62,131 nt of DNA from NCBI GenBank assembly GCA_013044035.1, contig JABEVE010000017.1:1-62131 (forward strand), in the 5' to 3' direction. A program made the translations under genes and the position numbers. Shown piece after piece: positions 1 to 9,768 of the stretch (positions within the stretch are counted from its first letter, which is position 1; each line of letters begins with the position of its first letter). The notes under the pieces were generated by a model that did no database searches, was not told the origin of the DNA, and saw only the letters and a list, made by a program, of their open reading frames with translations. The DNA comes from Burkholderiales bacterium. GTDB taxonomy: Bacteria; Pseudomonadota; Gammaproteobacteria; Burkholderiales; Burkholderiaceae_C.

Positions 1-402
1 ACTGGCCAGCCCCGAGACCGTGCCCACGATGGTGTAGGTGTTGGTCGAGCAGGTGATGCTCACATTGCTGACATTGGCTATGACGCCTGCGCCCGAGCCT
101 GTTCCACCGGCGACAGAGCAGGTCTCACCGGCTGGTTGCGTACCGATGGTCACGGCATAACCATTCACCACCGGTGTGGCGAAGGTGAAGGCGCCGTTGG
201 CGGTGACGGTGAGCGCGTCACTGCCGTTGTTCAGCAGCGTGACCTGTCTGCCACTCAGACCCGAGACGGTGCCCCCGATGGTGTAGCCCGTTGCGCCATG
301 CAGCGTTGTGTTGCCTCCACTTCCACCTCCGCCGCCGCAGGCCGTCAGAGACAGGGTCAGGAGGGCCGTGGCGGTAAAACTCAGCGCAGCGCGAAGGTTC
401 AT
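1..402 (-). CDS. Repeat-containing lipoprotein, N-terminal part (gene runs off the window)
   Basis: The frame is open from an ATG at 402 to the window edge, giving 134 residues. The N-terminus is a lipoprotein signal peptide with lipobox LTAC (Cys22), followed by a Gly/Ser-rich linker. A beta-rich unit starting YTIGGTVSGLSG at about residue 40 recurs as YTIVGTVSGLAS at about residue 123, a period of 83 residues. Such tandem units are common in large surface lipoproteins of Burkholderiales. The rest of the protein, and so its function, lies outside the window. It is probably outer-membrane anchored; no enzymatic role can be assigned. Confidence 0.75.
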   Translation of the reverse strand, partial: MNLRAALSFTATALLTLSLTACGGGGGSGGNTTLHGATGYTIGGTVSGLSGRQVTLLNNGSDALTVTANGAFTFATPVVNGYAVTIGTQPAGETCSVAGGTGSGAGVIANVSNVSITCSTNTYTIVGTVSGLAS

Positions 403-921
403 GGCAAGCGATCAGGTCAGGTGAAGGGGTGCGAAGCGCAACGCGCACGCATTAGAAGCGGTACTGCACCTCCGAAAGACAGCACGGAATACCAGCGCAG
501 ACGATCCAGGTCGTTTTGAATCTGCTGCCGTTGCGCATAATCCGATTCTTCGTTAAATCATAACCAGACCACATCCCATCCAGATGGGCGCCTGCATCTG
601 TTTTGAGGAAGAAATTCCCCATGCCGTGGTCGTACTTGTTTCCCGATCAGAACGGGCAATACGTCGTCGCCACGGCGACATAGCCGCCGCCAGGCGGAAT
701 CGGTAGCGAGAAATGGGGACAGGAGAAATGGGGACAGACCCTCTTTGCTTGCTTTCCTTGAGACAGACCCCCTTTCGCACTTTCGCGCGCGGATTTGCGG
801 CGCATATGCATGACGGCGTCACCCTGTAACGGCGTAACCTACCCTCGGCCGATGACTTCCCGTTCATTGATGTTCGCGATGCCGGACGCCTTACAATAAA
901 TCAATTCGTAAGGAAACGACC
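403..921. other. 519-bp accessory intergenic stretch with a coding remnant and short repeats
   Basis: No intact gene is visible. On the minus strand a frame from 649 down to a TAA at 452-454 encodes 65 residues of protein-like sequence (for example GNFFLKTDAGAHLDGMWSGY). It is cut off upstream by an in-frame TGA at 647-649. Further upstream the same frame enters the GGGGACAGA-type repeats at 711-773. I read it as the tail of a decayed gene. The last 50 bp should hold the promoter and ribosome binding site of the antitoxin gene at 922. Confidence 0.4.
711..773. repeat. Cluster of GGGGACAGACCCC-type short elements
   Basis: AAATGGGGACAGG occurs at 711-723, AAATGGGGACAGACCC at 726-741, and AGACAGACCCCC at 761-772. 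The same core recurs at 1571-1588 and 61943-61961. Elements of this kind are dispersed in many proteobacterial genomes and are often discussed with REP-type sequences and Y1 transposases. No transposase is present here, so their origin is unproven. Confidence 0.6.
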
Positions 922-1146
922 ATGTCTGAAGCCACCCTCACGAGCAAAGGCCAAGTGACCGTCCCGGTCGACATCCGGCGGTCGTTGGGTCTGCATGCCC
1001 ATGACCGGCTCACCTTCACGCCCATGCCCGATGGAACCGTGGTGCTCCGGGCCAAAACCAAGTCCATCGTGGAGCTCAAGGGCATGCTGCAGCCAGCCCC
1101 CGGCACCACGGTTTCGATTGAGGACATGAGTCTGGGCTCGACTTGA
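922..1146 (+). CDS. AbrB/MazE-family antitoxin
   Basis: This 74-residue protein opens with the swapped-hairpin AbrB fold motif TLTSKGQVTVPVDIRRSLGL (residues 5-24). It should bind DNA as a dimer and repress its own operon. Its acidic C-terminal tail would neutralise the PIN toxin encoded next. The stop TGA overlaps the ATG of the toxin gene (TGATG at 1144-1148), so the two are translationally coupled. AbrB-type antitoxins are a standard partner class for VapC toxins. Confidence 0.88.
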   Translation: MSEATLTSKGQVTVPVDIRRSLGLHAHDRLTFTPMPDGTVVLRAKTKSIVELKGMLQPAPGTTVSIEDMSLGST

Positions 1147-1550
1147 TGGCCGCGCTCGACACCAACGTTCTGGTGCGCTGGCTGATGGACGACGATGCCA
1201 GGCAAAGCGCTGCCGTCGCGCGCGTTCTGCAGTCGGCACTGGAGCAGGACGAGCGGCTGTTCGTGCCGGTCACCGTGCTGCTGGAAACGGAGTGGGTGCT
1301 GCGTTCCCGCTATCGCCTGGACAAGCCTTCGGTGACCGCCGCCCTGGATGCCTTGCTGAGCGCGGCCGAGCTGGACTTCCAGAGCGAGCCGGCACTGGAA
1401 CAAGCCCTGTGGTCTTTCAAGCAGGAGGGCTCCCCGGATTTTGCAGACTGCCTGCATGTGGCCCTGGTCAACCAAGCGGGGCACAGCCCATTGCTGACGT
1501 TGGATGTGCGCGCCGCAAGGCTCGACGGGGCGCAGCTGCTGCAGGTATAA
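1146..1550 (+). CDS. vapC: PIN-domain ribonuclease toxin, VapC family
   Basis: The protein has 134 residues and a complete PIN layout: Asp5 in LDTNVLV, Glu47 in LLETEW, Asp98/Asp101 in SPDFADCL, and Asp120 in LTLDVRAARL. These acidic residues bind the metal for RNA cleavage; VapC toxins usually cut initiator tRNA or rRNA. I chose the ATG at 1146, which overlaps the antitoxin stop, over a TTG three bases earlier. All acidic positions are intact, so the toxin looks functional. The pair is bracketed by GGGGACAGACCCC-type elements. Confidence 0.88.
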   Translation: MAALDTNVLVRWLMDDDARQSAAVARVLQSALEQDERLFVPVTVLLETEWVLRSRYRLDKPSVTAALDALLSAAELDFQSEPALEQALWSFKQEGSPDFADCLHVALVNQAGHSPLLTLDVRAARLDGAQLLQV

Positions 1551-1570
1551 ATGGAATAAATGGTATGAAT

Positions 1571-1588
1571 AAATGGGGACAGACCCCC
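1571..1588. repeat. GGGGACAGACCCC-type element
   Basis: AAATGGGGACAGACCCCC lies in the 61-bp gap between the toxin gene and the convergent nitrilase-family gene. It is the cleanest copy in the left part of the window. Just upstream, ATAAATGGAATAAATGGTATGAATAAATGG is a degenerate AT-rich run in an otherwise GC-rich area. Confidence 0.6.
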
Positions 1589-1611
1589 TATCCTCTGCAT
1601 CGACTGCCGCC

Positions 1612-2430
1612 TCAGTTGATGAGCCGGTGGCGCAGTGCGGGCAGGCTGGTGCGGACTTCGGCGAGGCGCGCCTGGTCGATGGCGGCAAGCACCACGCCCT
1701 CGCCCTCGGCCTGCATGGCGAGCACCTCGCCCCAGGGGTCGATGATCATGCTGTGGCCCCAGGTGCGGCGGCCGTTGTCGTGGCGCCCGCCCTGGGCACT
1801 GGCGACGACATAGGCCAGGTTTTCGATGGCGCGGGCGCGCAGCAGCACTTCCCAGTGCTTTTCGCCGGTGGTGTGGGTGAACGCGGATGGCACGAGGAAG
1901 ACATCGCAAGGGTGCACGGCTCCCGCGGGGGCGGAAAGCTGGCGGTACAACTCCGGGAAGCGCAGGTCGTAGCAGATGGACAGGCCGACGCGCAGGCCGT
2001 TGCAGTCGAAGGCGACGGCTTCGCTGCCGGGGGCAATGCTGTCGGCTTCGGCGTAGCGCTCGGTGCCGCGCTCGAAGGCGAACAGATGCATCTTGTCGTA
2101 GCGCGCGGCTTGCTGGCCCTGCGGGTTGAACACCAGGGTGGTGTTGAGCACGCGCCCGGGGTCGGGGCAGGCCAGGGGCATGGAACCGCCGGCCAGCCAG
2201 AGACCATGGCGCTGCGCGGCGTCCCGCAAGAACTGCTGAATGGGGCCGCTGCCGGGCTGTTCGCGCAGCCGCACCTTGTCGGTCTCGTGGGCGCCCATGA
2301 GGCAGAAGTATTCGGGCAGCACGGCGAGTTGCGCGCCGCGCCGCGCGGCTTCCTGGATGAGGGCGTCGGCGCGCTGGAGGTTGGTGTCGACCTGGGTGGA
2401 CGAGACCATCTGGATGGAGGCGATCTGCAT
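1612..2430 (-). CDS. Carbon-nitrogen hydrolase, NIT1/Nit2-like
   Basis: The 272-residue protein carries the nitrilase-superfamily triad: Glu40 in VLPEYF, Lys113 in YDKMHLF, and Cys153 in [13 protein letters not shown]. The [11 protein letters not shown] signature is typical of the Nit1/Nit2 branch, whose members hydrolyse deaminated glutathione or omega-amides. The likely role is cytosolic metabolite repair, but the substrate cannot be fixed from sequence. The gene follows yhdP on the same strand after a 57-bp gap. In related bacteria this pair is often followed by tldD; here the toxin-antitoxin region comes next. Confidence 0.85.
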   Translation of the reverse strand: MQIASIQMVSSTQVDTNLQRADALIQEAARRGAQLAVLPEYFCLMGAHETDKVRLREQPGSGPIQQFLRDAAQRHGLWLAGGSMPLACPDPGRVLNTTLVFNPQGQQAARYDKMHLFAFERGTERYAEADSIAPGSEAVAFDCNGLRVGLSICYDLRFPELYRQLSAPAGAVHPCDVFLVPSAFTHTTGEKHWEVLLRARAIENLAYVVASAQGGRHDNGRRTWGHSMIIDPWGEVLAMQAEGEGVVLAAIDQARLAEVRTSLPALRHRLIN

Positions 2431-2487
2431 GGTGTGTTCCTGGTTCGAAGCTGCGTTTGAAGTATGCGCTGAACGGTGTTGGTCGCG

Positions 2488-5400
2488 TCAGGGGGACGCT
2501 GCGCGCGCCGCCGCGCTGGCGGCTGCAGGCGGGGGGCTTGGTGTGGCGGGCATGTCCTTGTCGCCGTCGACCTCGCGCACATCGGGCTTGGCCCAGGTGC
2601 CGGTGACGCGGTAGCCGTAGGTGAAGGCCTTCATCAACGGCTTGCGCGCAATCAGCTGGGCGACGAAGGTGCCCAGGCCGATGGCGGGGTTGATCAAGGC
2701 ATAGGCCAGCGAGGCCGAACCGGCGTTGATCTCGGGCACGACGATCACATACAGATTCTGGGTCTCCTGTGCGAGGTTGGCGCTGCCGTCGATGAACACG
2801 GTGGCGGCCACGCCGCTCATCTTGAAGTCGTGGGTGGTGGCAATGCCGTCCTGCACCTGCACGTCGGCGCCCACCTTGTCGAAGACGAAGCCGGACTCGA
2901 ACACGTCGCTGAAGTTGAACAGCAGCCGGCGCGGCAGGCTTTGCAGGCTGAGCACGCCCAGCAGTTTGGCGATGCCGGGGTCGGCCTTGAGGAACTGGCC
3001 CTTGCCGAGATCCAGACTGAACTGGCCTGACAAGGTACGGTAGTCGGGTGACAGGGGCGACCCGATCCACGTCACCGTGCCCTGCATGGTGCCCTTGCCG
3101 CCCTTGAGCAGGCCGGGCTTGCCCAGCCGCGCCAGCAAGGCGCCGGCATCCTGAATGCTCAGCTTGAAGCCGATGGAGGTGCGTCGCGGTGCCAGGCTGC
3201 CTGCTGCCGACGTCGCGCTGGCTGCGCCGGTCGCGGCCCAATCGCCAACGCCGGTGAGTGTGGCGTCGGGCGAGTCGAGCGCAAAGCGGTCGAGACGCCA
3301 TTCCTTCACGCCTGCCTGGTCGCGGTTGGTGGCCTGCACTTCCAGCCGGCTGAAGGCGTGGCCGTGGAGATCGACGTTGTCGGCCACCACATTCAGCGCC
3401 GGCATGTTGCGCGGCTGGCGCTCCAGCATGCGCTCGACGTCTGGATCATCGTTCTTCGGCAGGCTCAAATGCGTGAGACGGGCGGTGATGCTGCCGGGCG
3501 CGTCGCCCTGGCCCATCTGCCAGGCCACCGCGCCCGCCATCTGCCGGCTGGCGAGATTGGCCTGCCACAGCGAGCCGCTGCGCGTGGCGCCCAGCACCAC
3601 GTTGTCGAACACACGGCCCGACACGGTGAGGCGGTCCACCCGCAGGGCCAGGGTTTGAGGCAGGTAGGCCGACACATCGGCACTCGAGACCTGGCCGCTG
3701 AAAGCCGCTTGCGCGCTGCCCGAGGTGGACAGGGCCCGCTGCCAGGCGTCCACATCCAGCAGCGGCAGCACCACGCTGGCCTGGACCCCGCCGGCGGGCT
3801 GCACCAGGTCAGCCTGCGGACCGAGGGCGATGCTGCCGCTTTGGAGCACCGCGCCCTGTGGTGTGATGTTGCGCAGGAATCGCGCGCGCAGATCGCCACC
3901 GAGGTCGATGCGCCAGAGGCTCTGCACCGTGTCCGCGGCTGCCCCAGCGCCGGCGGCCGTGTCGGTGCTCTGGTTGAACTGGAGCGTGTCGGTGGCATCG
4001 GCCGGCTTGCCCAGCGGGGGCGGCAGGTCGATGGCCATGCCCATGAGGCTGCTTTGCAACTGCACCTGCGGCTGCAGGCCCTGTGCGGTGTGCGCCACCT
4101 GGATCTGGGCGCTGTAACGGGCCTGCCCCTGCAGGTGGCGCAGCAGGTCGGACCATTGCGCCAGCCGCGGCGCCGTCTGCAAGGCCTGCGACGTGACGGT
4201 TCCGCTGGCGACAAGGGCCAGCGCCTGACCTCCGCCCTGGCCTCCGCTCAAGTGCAGCGGTCCGCCGAGAAAGCTCTGTGCCGTGAGCTGCAGCTTGAAG
4301 CCGCTGTCGGTGAAGTTCACAAGTCCCTGAACGCCTTCGAAGGGCGGCAGGCTGGGCAGGTAATCCACCCGATCGCTCAGCAACTGGAGCTGGCCGTTCA
4401 CGCTGGAGTGTTTCATGTCGTGCAAGGGCAATTGCAACGCCAGATCGAGTTGCACGGGGCCGCTGGCCTGCACCTGGCTGAGCGCATGACCGAGCATGGC
4501 GTCGAGCGGGCTTTCGCGCACATACCGCAGCGCATCCGCGGCCTGGGCCTGCACCTGGCCGCTGGCGCTGAGCACCGGCTTGGCAAAGTCGGGCAGGCTC
4601 AAGTTCACCTGCTGCAGGTTGGCACCGTAGACCCTGGCCGAGGCACCCTTGGCCACCAGGCTGTGGCCGGTGAATTCGAGCAGGCCGTTGATGTGGCTGA
4701 ACACGGGCCACCGGGCATTGGCGCGCACTGTGCCGGCCTGCGCCTGCTCGCCCTTGGGAAGGATCTGCAGGGGCGCGGCGTTGAACTCGCCGTTGTCGAT
4801 GCGTGCCTTGACGCTGAAGCTGCCCGAGCTGCCCGGCTTGTTGAAGGGAAAGTCGGCCAGCGGGCCGTGCACGGCGAAACGCACGTCGCGCGAACTGCCG
4901 CCGGCAATGGCCGAGCGCAGGAAGTCGCGCGTCGCCTCAGGGATGCCCAGCGGCAGGTAAGCGGGCACGGCGCGGGCGTCGGCGTGGGTGAGTTGCGCGT
5001 TCAGGTCGAGCCGACCGGGGCCATGCGCCTGGGTGGTGTAGCGGAAGCTGGCGCTGCCGGCGGCGCCGGGCGTCGCCAGTTGCAGGCGCGCGGTCTGCAC
5101 GGTCCATCGCCCGTCGGGCTGGCGGCTCCAGCTCAGCCGGGTGCTGAGTTGCAGCACGCTGAATCGCGGAGCCTCGAAAACCGCGGGCAGGGCGATGCTG
5201 CCTTGCTGCAGGCGCAGATCGGCCTGGCCGCCGTTCTGGTCGGCCTGGACGCTGCCGCTCAAACCCTCGATGCCGGGCAAGGCGTGCGGCAAGCCGAGGG
5301 TCTGGGCGGCAACCGCGCCTGCGCTGGTCCCGTCCGGCGTTGCGACGACGGACGGCTGGTCCGGCGCCGCGCTGGTTGCGGGCGCCTGTGCCGGGCTGTT

Positions 5401-6693
5401 CCAGTCCAGCCCGCTGAAACGGGCTTGCACGGTGTAGAACGCCGGCATGGCGCTTGCCGCGGTGCCGGCGAGGTCTTGCCAGTTGAGCTTGAGCCGATCG
5501 ATGCGCCCGCGCGGCTGCAGTTGCCCCAGGCGCGCATGCCATACGGCAGGCAGTGGCAAGTGCTGCGCCACGGCCGACAGGGCCGCGAGTTCCAGTGCGC
5601 CCGTGGTGAGGCTGCCGCTGGCACCCTGGCCGGGCGGATGCTGCAGCCGCAGGCTGGCGTCCACCGCGGGAAAGCGCTGGCCTTGCGCCGTGGTGAACTG
5701 CAACCCGGCCACAGCGAGTTGCAGTCCGCCAGCCAACGGCTCGCCGCGGATGCGCCCGCGCACCTCCGTCAGCGCAAGCGGCGGCAGCGCCGGGTTGAGT
5801 TGGGCCTGGACGTTGCGCATGGCGACGTCGGCCGTGACCTGCCCCAGGCTGAATTGCGGGCCGATGTCCACCCAGGCGCGCAGCACCCCGGTGCCGCCTT
5901 GCACCTGCAGTGGCAGTGGCAGGTAGCGCGCCAATTGGCCGAGATCGACGCGCGGCATGCCGGCCCAGAGCGTGCCTTGCCAGCGCGCCAGGTCGCCCGT
6001 GTGACGCAGGAAAAATGGCTGGCGAAAATCGGCCTTGACATCGAAAGGCGACGCCAGCCCCGGCGGCGGCGTGGCCGTGAGCGCGGCACGGTGGTGCAGC
6101 AGGCCATTGTTCAGCTCCAGATTGACGTCACGCAGCACCAGGGGTGGGGCGCCGCGCGCCTGATCGGTCCAGGTGATCCGGCTGTGCTGGATCAGGATCT
6201 GGTCCTGCTTGAACAGCCAGTCGGCGAAGCGTTGGTCCGCGCCGCTGCCCGTGGTGTTCAGGTTGAAGCTGATGCCGCCGACGTCGAGGTGGCTCGCATC
6301 CGGGCGGGTGATGCTGAGTTGCGCGCCGCGAATGACCAGTTGATCAAAACTCAGTTGCAACCGTGGCAGACTTTTCCAGGAGGGCAGGGCCTCCACCGAG
6401 GCGAATTGCAAGGCCGGCCGGCCCTGGGGATTGTCGATCACCAGGTTGCGCAGCGACAGTGTCGGCAACAGCCCGGTCCACCGGCTCTGCACCGCCCCAA
6501 TGTGAACCGGCAGGCCGAGCGCGCGGCTGCTGGCCTGTTCCATCCACGGGATGAATTCCTGGGCGTTGGGCAGCACCGCGTAACGCAGGGTCAACAGCCC
6601 CACGGCCAGCAATAGATAGCTGATGACCACCAGGGCAATGGCAGCTTCCAGCAGGCGGGTGGCCAGTTTGAGGGAGATGTGCAGGGCGGACAC
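2488..6693 (-). CDS. yhdP: YhdP-family AsmA-like envelope protein (TIGR02099)
   Basis: This very large protein (about 1,401 residues) has one N-terminal membrane helix ([20 protein letters not shown]), a long beta-rich periplasmic region, and a C-terminal AsmA-like domain. It also has a Pro/Ala tail. YhdP homologues are bridge-like proteins that help move phospholipids to the outer membrane. I chose the GTG at 6693 ([15 protein letters not shown]); in-frame extension upstream gives Arg-rich sequence that does not look native, though an ATG at 6756 remains possible. The gene is divergent from glnE, an arrangement common in Burkholderiales. Confidence 0.85.
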   Translation of the reverse strand: MSALHISLKLATRLLEAAIALVVISYLLLAVGLLTLRYAVLPNAQEFIPWMEQASSRALGLPVHIGAVQSRWTGLLPTLSLRNLVIDNPQGRPALQFASVEALPSWKSLPRLQLSFDQLVIRGAQLSITRPDASHLDVGGISFNLNTTGSGADQRFADWLFKQDQILIQHSRITWTDQARGAPPLVLRDVNLELNNGLLHHRAALTATPPPGLASPFDVKADFRQPFFLRHTGDLARWQGTLWAGMPRVDLGQLARYLPLPLQVQGGTGVLRAWVDIGPQFSLGQVTADVAMRNVQAQLNPALPPLALTEVRGRIRGEPLAGGLQLAVAGLQFTTAQGQRFPAVDASLRLQHPPGQGASGSLTTGALELAALSAVAQHLPLPAVWHARLGQLQPRGRIDRLKLNWQDLAGTAASAMPAFYTVQARFSGLDWNSPAQAPATSAAPDQPSVVATPDGTSAGAVAAQTLGLPHALPGIEGLSGSVQADQNGGQADLRLQQGSIALPAVFEAPRFSVLQLSTRLSWSRQPDGRWTVQTARLQLATPGAAGSASFRYTTQAHGPGRLDLNAQLTHADARAVPAYLPLGIPEATRDFLRSAIAGGSSRDVRFAVHGPLADFPFNKPGSSGSFSVKARIDNGEFNAAPLQILPKGEQAQAGTVRANARWPVFSHINGLLEFTGHSLVAKGASARVYGANLQQVNLSLPDFAKPVLSASGQVQAQAADALRYVRESPLDAMLGHALSQVQASGPVQLDLALQLPLHDMKHSSVNGQLQLLSDRVDYLPSLPPFEGVQGLVNFTDSGFKLQLTAQSFLGGPLHLSGGQGGGQALALVASGTVTSQALQTAPRLAQWSDLLRHLQGQARYSAQIQVAHTAQGLQPQVQLQSSLMGMAIDLPPPLGKPADATDTLQFNQSTDTAAGAGAAADTVQSLWRIDLGGDLRARFLRNITPQGAVLQSGSIALGPQADLVQPAGGVQASVVLPLLDVDAWQRALSTSGSAQAAFSGQVSSADVSAYLPQTLALRVDRLTVSGRVFDNVVLGATRSGSLWQANLASRQMAGAVAWQMGQGDAPGSITARLTHLSLPKNDDPDVERMLERQPRNMPALNVVADNVDLHGHAFSRLEVQATNRDQAGVKEWRLDRFALDSPDATLTGVGDWAATGAASATSAAGSLAPRRTSIGFKLSIQDAGALLARLGKPGLLKGGKGTMQGTVTWIGSPLSPDYRTLSGQFSLDLGKGQFLKADPGIAKLLGVLSLQSLPRRLLFNFSDVFESGFVFDKVGADVQVQDGIATTHDFKMSGVAATVFIDGSANLAQETQNLYVIVVPEINAGSASLAYALINPAIGLGTFVAQLIARKPLMKAFTYGYRVTGTWAKPDVREVDGDKDMPATPSPPPAAASAAARAASP

Positions 6694-6951
6694 GGGCCGT
6701 TCTCGATTCGGGTGGCGTCGCCATCGTGACGTGGATCGCGCACCACGATGGGCCATGGTAGTGAACGCGTCAGCCCGGGCTGCGCGCACTGGTTTGTCGC
6801 CACATTGCCGCGTTGCGCGGATGGCCTGCGACATCCACGCAACACTGGTGCTCCGGCGCAAGACCCAACTGCAGCAATGGGCGCGAGGCTGCAATATGCT
6901 GCGGCCCATCAAGTCATTCGCTTGGCTTGGGCCCTCTGGTCCAACCCGTTC

Positions 6952-9729
6952 ATGCAACTCGACGCGTTTTCCCGTTTTCACCGCCGCCACGCCACCCGCC
7001 TGGACGATGTGCTCGGCTTATGGCCGGCCGGCTTGCCGAACCGGGCCGAGATCGACGCCGCCATGAGCGCCCTCCAGCCGCAGCAACCCCTGGCCGCCGC
7101 GCTGCGCCGCGTGCGCAATGCGCTGATGCTGCGACTCATCGAGCAGGACGTGCTGCACGACGCGCCGCTTGCCGCCGTGTGCCGCTGCATCACCGACATG
7201 GCCGAAAGCGCCATCGCCCACGCCCTGCAGCACGCCAGCACCGAACTCGAGCCCCGCCACGGCACACCGCGCACGCCCGAGGGCGCCGTGGCGCAGTGCC
7301 TGGTGGTGGGCATGGGCAAGCTGGGCGGAGCCGAACTCAATGTCTCGTCGGACATCGACCTGGTGTTCGTCTACGACCTCGACGGCGAGTCCGACGGCCC
7401 GGTGCCGCTGTCGAATTTCGACTACTTCGCCCAACTCGTGCGCCGCGTCGTGCCACTGCTCGCGGACCCGACAGCCGACGGCTTCGTCTTCCGTGTCGAC
7501 ACGCGCCTGCGGCCCAATGGCGACAGTGGCCCGCCGGTGGTCAGCCTGGCCATGCTGGAAGAATATTTCCAGGTGCAGGGGCGCGAGTGGGAGCGCTTCG
7601 CCTGGCTCAAGAGCCGCGTGGTCTCGCCGGTTGCGAGCAGCCAGGCGCAGGTCGCCTCGCATGCGCTCGAAGCCGTGGTCGAGCCCTTCGTGTGGCGCCG
7701 CTACCTCGACTTCGCCATGCTCGAAGCCCTGCGCAGCCTGCACCGGCAGATTCGCGTCGAGGCGAGCAAGCGCGCCGCCGCGCGTCCCGACAAGGCCAAT
7801 GATGTCAAGCTCGGACGTGGCGGGATCCGCGAAATCGAATTCATCGTGCAACTGTTGCAGGTGGTGCGCGGCGGCAGGCAGCCGCAGATTCGTTGCCGCA
7901 ACACCCTGCAGGCACTGCCACTGCTGGTGGAGGCCGGACTGCTGCCGGCTGACACCGGTCTGCGCCTTGCCGATTGCTACACCTTCCTGCGCCGGCTGGA
8001 GCATCGCATCCAGTACCTGGATGACGCCCAGACCCACAGCCTGCCGACCGACGACGCCGACCTCGATCATCTCGCCCAGGCCATGGGCCCAGCCTTGCTG
8101 GCGACGCATCCCCAGGTCACACGCCCGACCTGCGGACTGCTGCGCGAACTCGACACGGTGCGCGAATTCGTCGCTGGCGAGTTCGACGCCTTGCTGCATG
8201 CCGGGCCGCGATGCGTCGGCTGTAAAAAGCCGGCCGACTCACTCGATGCGCTGCGCCATAGCCTGGCCAAATCGGGACTTGCCGGCGAGGCCAGCCACGC
8301 GCGGCTGAAGGCGCTGGAGCATTCGCCGCGCTACACGGCGCTGACCGACGCCGGGCGCGGGCGGATGCTGCGGGTGATCGAGCGCGGCGTCGCCATCGCC
8401 GCCAGCAGCCGCGACCCCGACCTGACGCTGGCGCGCCTGCTTGACGTGTTGGAGGCCATTGGCCGGCGCGAAACCTACCTCGCCTTCTTCGCCGAGCAAC
8501 CGCAAGCCTTGACCCGCCTCATCAGCGTGCTCGACGCCTCGAGTTGGGCGGCCGACTACATCAAGCGCAACCCCATGGTGGTGGACGAGCTGCTCGACGC
8601 GCCACGCGAGCGCTTCAGCGTGAACGCCTGCATCGCCGACTTCGAGCAGCAACGCGCGCGCCTGCTCAAGCGCACGGCCTGGGATGTGGGCGAAGGGCTG
8701 GACATCATCCGCCGCGTCTTTCACTCCGAACTCTTCCGCACCCTGGTGCGCGACCTCTCCGGTCAGCTTACAGTCGAGCAGGTGGCCGACGACCTCTCCG
8801 CCCTGGCTGATGCCAGCATCGACCAGGCCATCCACTGGTGCTGGAACGAGTTGCCCCAGCGCCACCGTGAGCAACCCGCTTTCGCCGTCATCGCCTACGG
8901 CAAGCTCGGCGGCAAGGAATTGGGTTACGGCAGCGACCTGGACCTCGTGTTCCTGTTCGACGACCCTCACACCGAAGCGCCCGAACGCTACGGCGCCTTC
9001 GCCCGCAAACTCGTGTGGTGGCTCACCGCCACGACCGCCGCCGGCGAGTTGTTCGAGATCGACACCCGGCTGCGCCCCAACGGCAACGCCGGCCTGCTGG
9101 TGACCACGCTCGACGCCTTCGCCGCCTACCAACTCGGTCGCGGCGGCAACACCGCCTGGACCTGGGAGCATCAAGCCTTGACACGTGCGCGCTGCTGCGC
9201 CGGTGATGCCACCATCGGCGCTCGCTTCGAGGCCATTCGCGAGCAGGTTCTGCGCATGCCGCGCGACGCCACGGCGCTGCAGCGCGAAATCATCGCCATG
9301 CGCCGCAAGGTGGCCGATGGCCACCCCAATCGCACGGCACTGTTCGACCTCAAGCACGACGAAGGCGGCATGGTCGATGTCGAGTTCGCCGTGCAGGCGC
9401 TGGTGCTCGAGCACGCCTGCGCACATGCCGAACTGGTGGCGGACATCGGCAATATTGCGCTGCTGCAGCGGATCGAGGCGCTGGGCTTGCTGCCTGCCGG
9501 TGTCGGCCAGGCTGCTGCGGACGCCTACCGCCAACTGCGCAAATTGCAGCATCAGGCGCGCCTGAGCGGCGCCCTGCATGCGGCCCATGTGCTGCCCGAA
9601 GTGGTGGGCCACGAACGCGCGGCGGTACGCGCGCTCACGGCAGCAGTGTTCGGTGCGACGCCCGCCGGCGAGCAGTTGCCCGAACAACAACAGCCAGGGC
9701 ACCTTGCCGCCCCGACGCTGTACGCCTGA
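6952..9729 (+). CDS. glnE: Bifunctional glutamine synthetase adenylyltransferase/deadenylase
   Basis: GlnE attaches AMP to, and removes it from, glutamine synthetase in response to PII. The protein (925 residues, near the usual 920-950) shows the duplicated nucleotidyltransferase layout. One copy is GMGKLGGAELNVSSDIDLVF near residue 120 and the other AYGKLGGKELGYGSDLDLVF near residue 650. The first corresponds to the deadenylylating half and the second to the adenylylating half. The ATG at 6952 (MQLDAFSRFHRRHATRL) is preferred because the in-frame extension upstream has no family character. The C-terminus ends in a Gln-rich tail. Confidence 0.95.
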   Translation: MQLDAFSRFHRRHATRLDDVLGLWPAGLPNRAEIDAAMSALQPQQPLAAALRRVRNALMLRLIEQDVLHDAPLAAVCRCITDMAESAIAHALQHASTELEPRHGTPRTPEGAVAQCLVVGMGKLGGAELNVSSDIDLVFVYDLDGESDGPVPLSNFDYFAQLVRRVVPLLADPTADGFVFRVDTRLRPNGDSGPPVVSLAMLEEYFQVQGREWERFAWLKSRVVSPVASSQAQVASHALEAVVEPFVWRRYLDFAMLEALRSLHRQIRVEASKRAAARPDKANDVKLGRGGIREIEFIVQLLQVVRGGRQPQIRCRNTLQALPLLVEAGLLPADTGLRLADCYTFLRRLEHRIQYLDDAQTHSLPTDDADLDHLAQAMGPALLATHPQVTRPTCGLLRELDTVREFVAGEFDALLHAGPRCVGCKKPADSLDALRHSLAKSGLAGEASHARLKALEHSPRYTALTDAGRGRMLRVIERGVAIAASSRDPDLTLARLLDVLEAIGRRETYLAFFAEQPQALTRLISVLDASSWAADYIKRNPMVVDELLDAPRERFSVNACIADFEQQRARLLKRTAWDVGEGLDIIRRVFHSELFRTLVRDLSGQLTVEQVADDLSALADASIDQAIHWCWNELPQRHREQPAFAVIAYGKLGGKELGYGSDLDLVFLFDDPHTEAPERYGAFARKLVWWLTATTAAGELFEIDTRLRPNGNAGLLVTTLDAFAAYQLGRGGNTAWTWEHQALTRARCCAGDATIGARFEAIREQVLRMPRDATALQREIIAMRRKVADGHPNRTALFDLKHDEGGMVDVEFAVQALVLEHACAHAELVADIGNIALLQRIEALGLLPAGVGQAAADAYRQLRKLQHQARLSGALHAAHVLPEVVGHERAAVRALTAAVFGATPAGEQLPEQQQPGHLAAPTLYA

Positions 9730-9768
9730 ACGGTGCCTGCGAAGCGACCTCTTTGCTACGATGCGCTG

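Noticed and set aside
3358-6615. A 1,085-codon open frame on the plus strand opposite yhdP
   Set aside because: The translation is Gly/Gln/His/Arg-rich without domain character and is the antisense shadow of a high-GC gene. The minus-strand frame has a clear family match.
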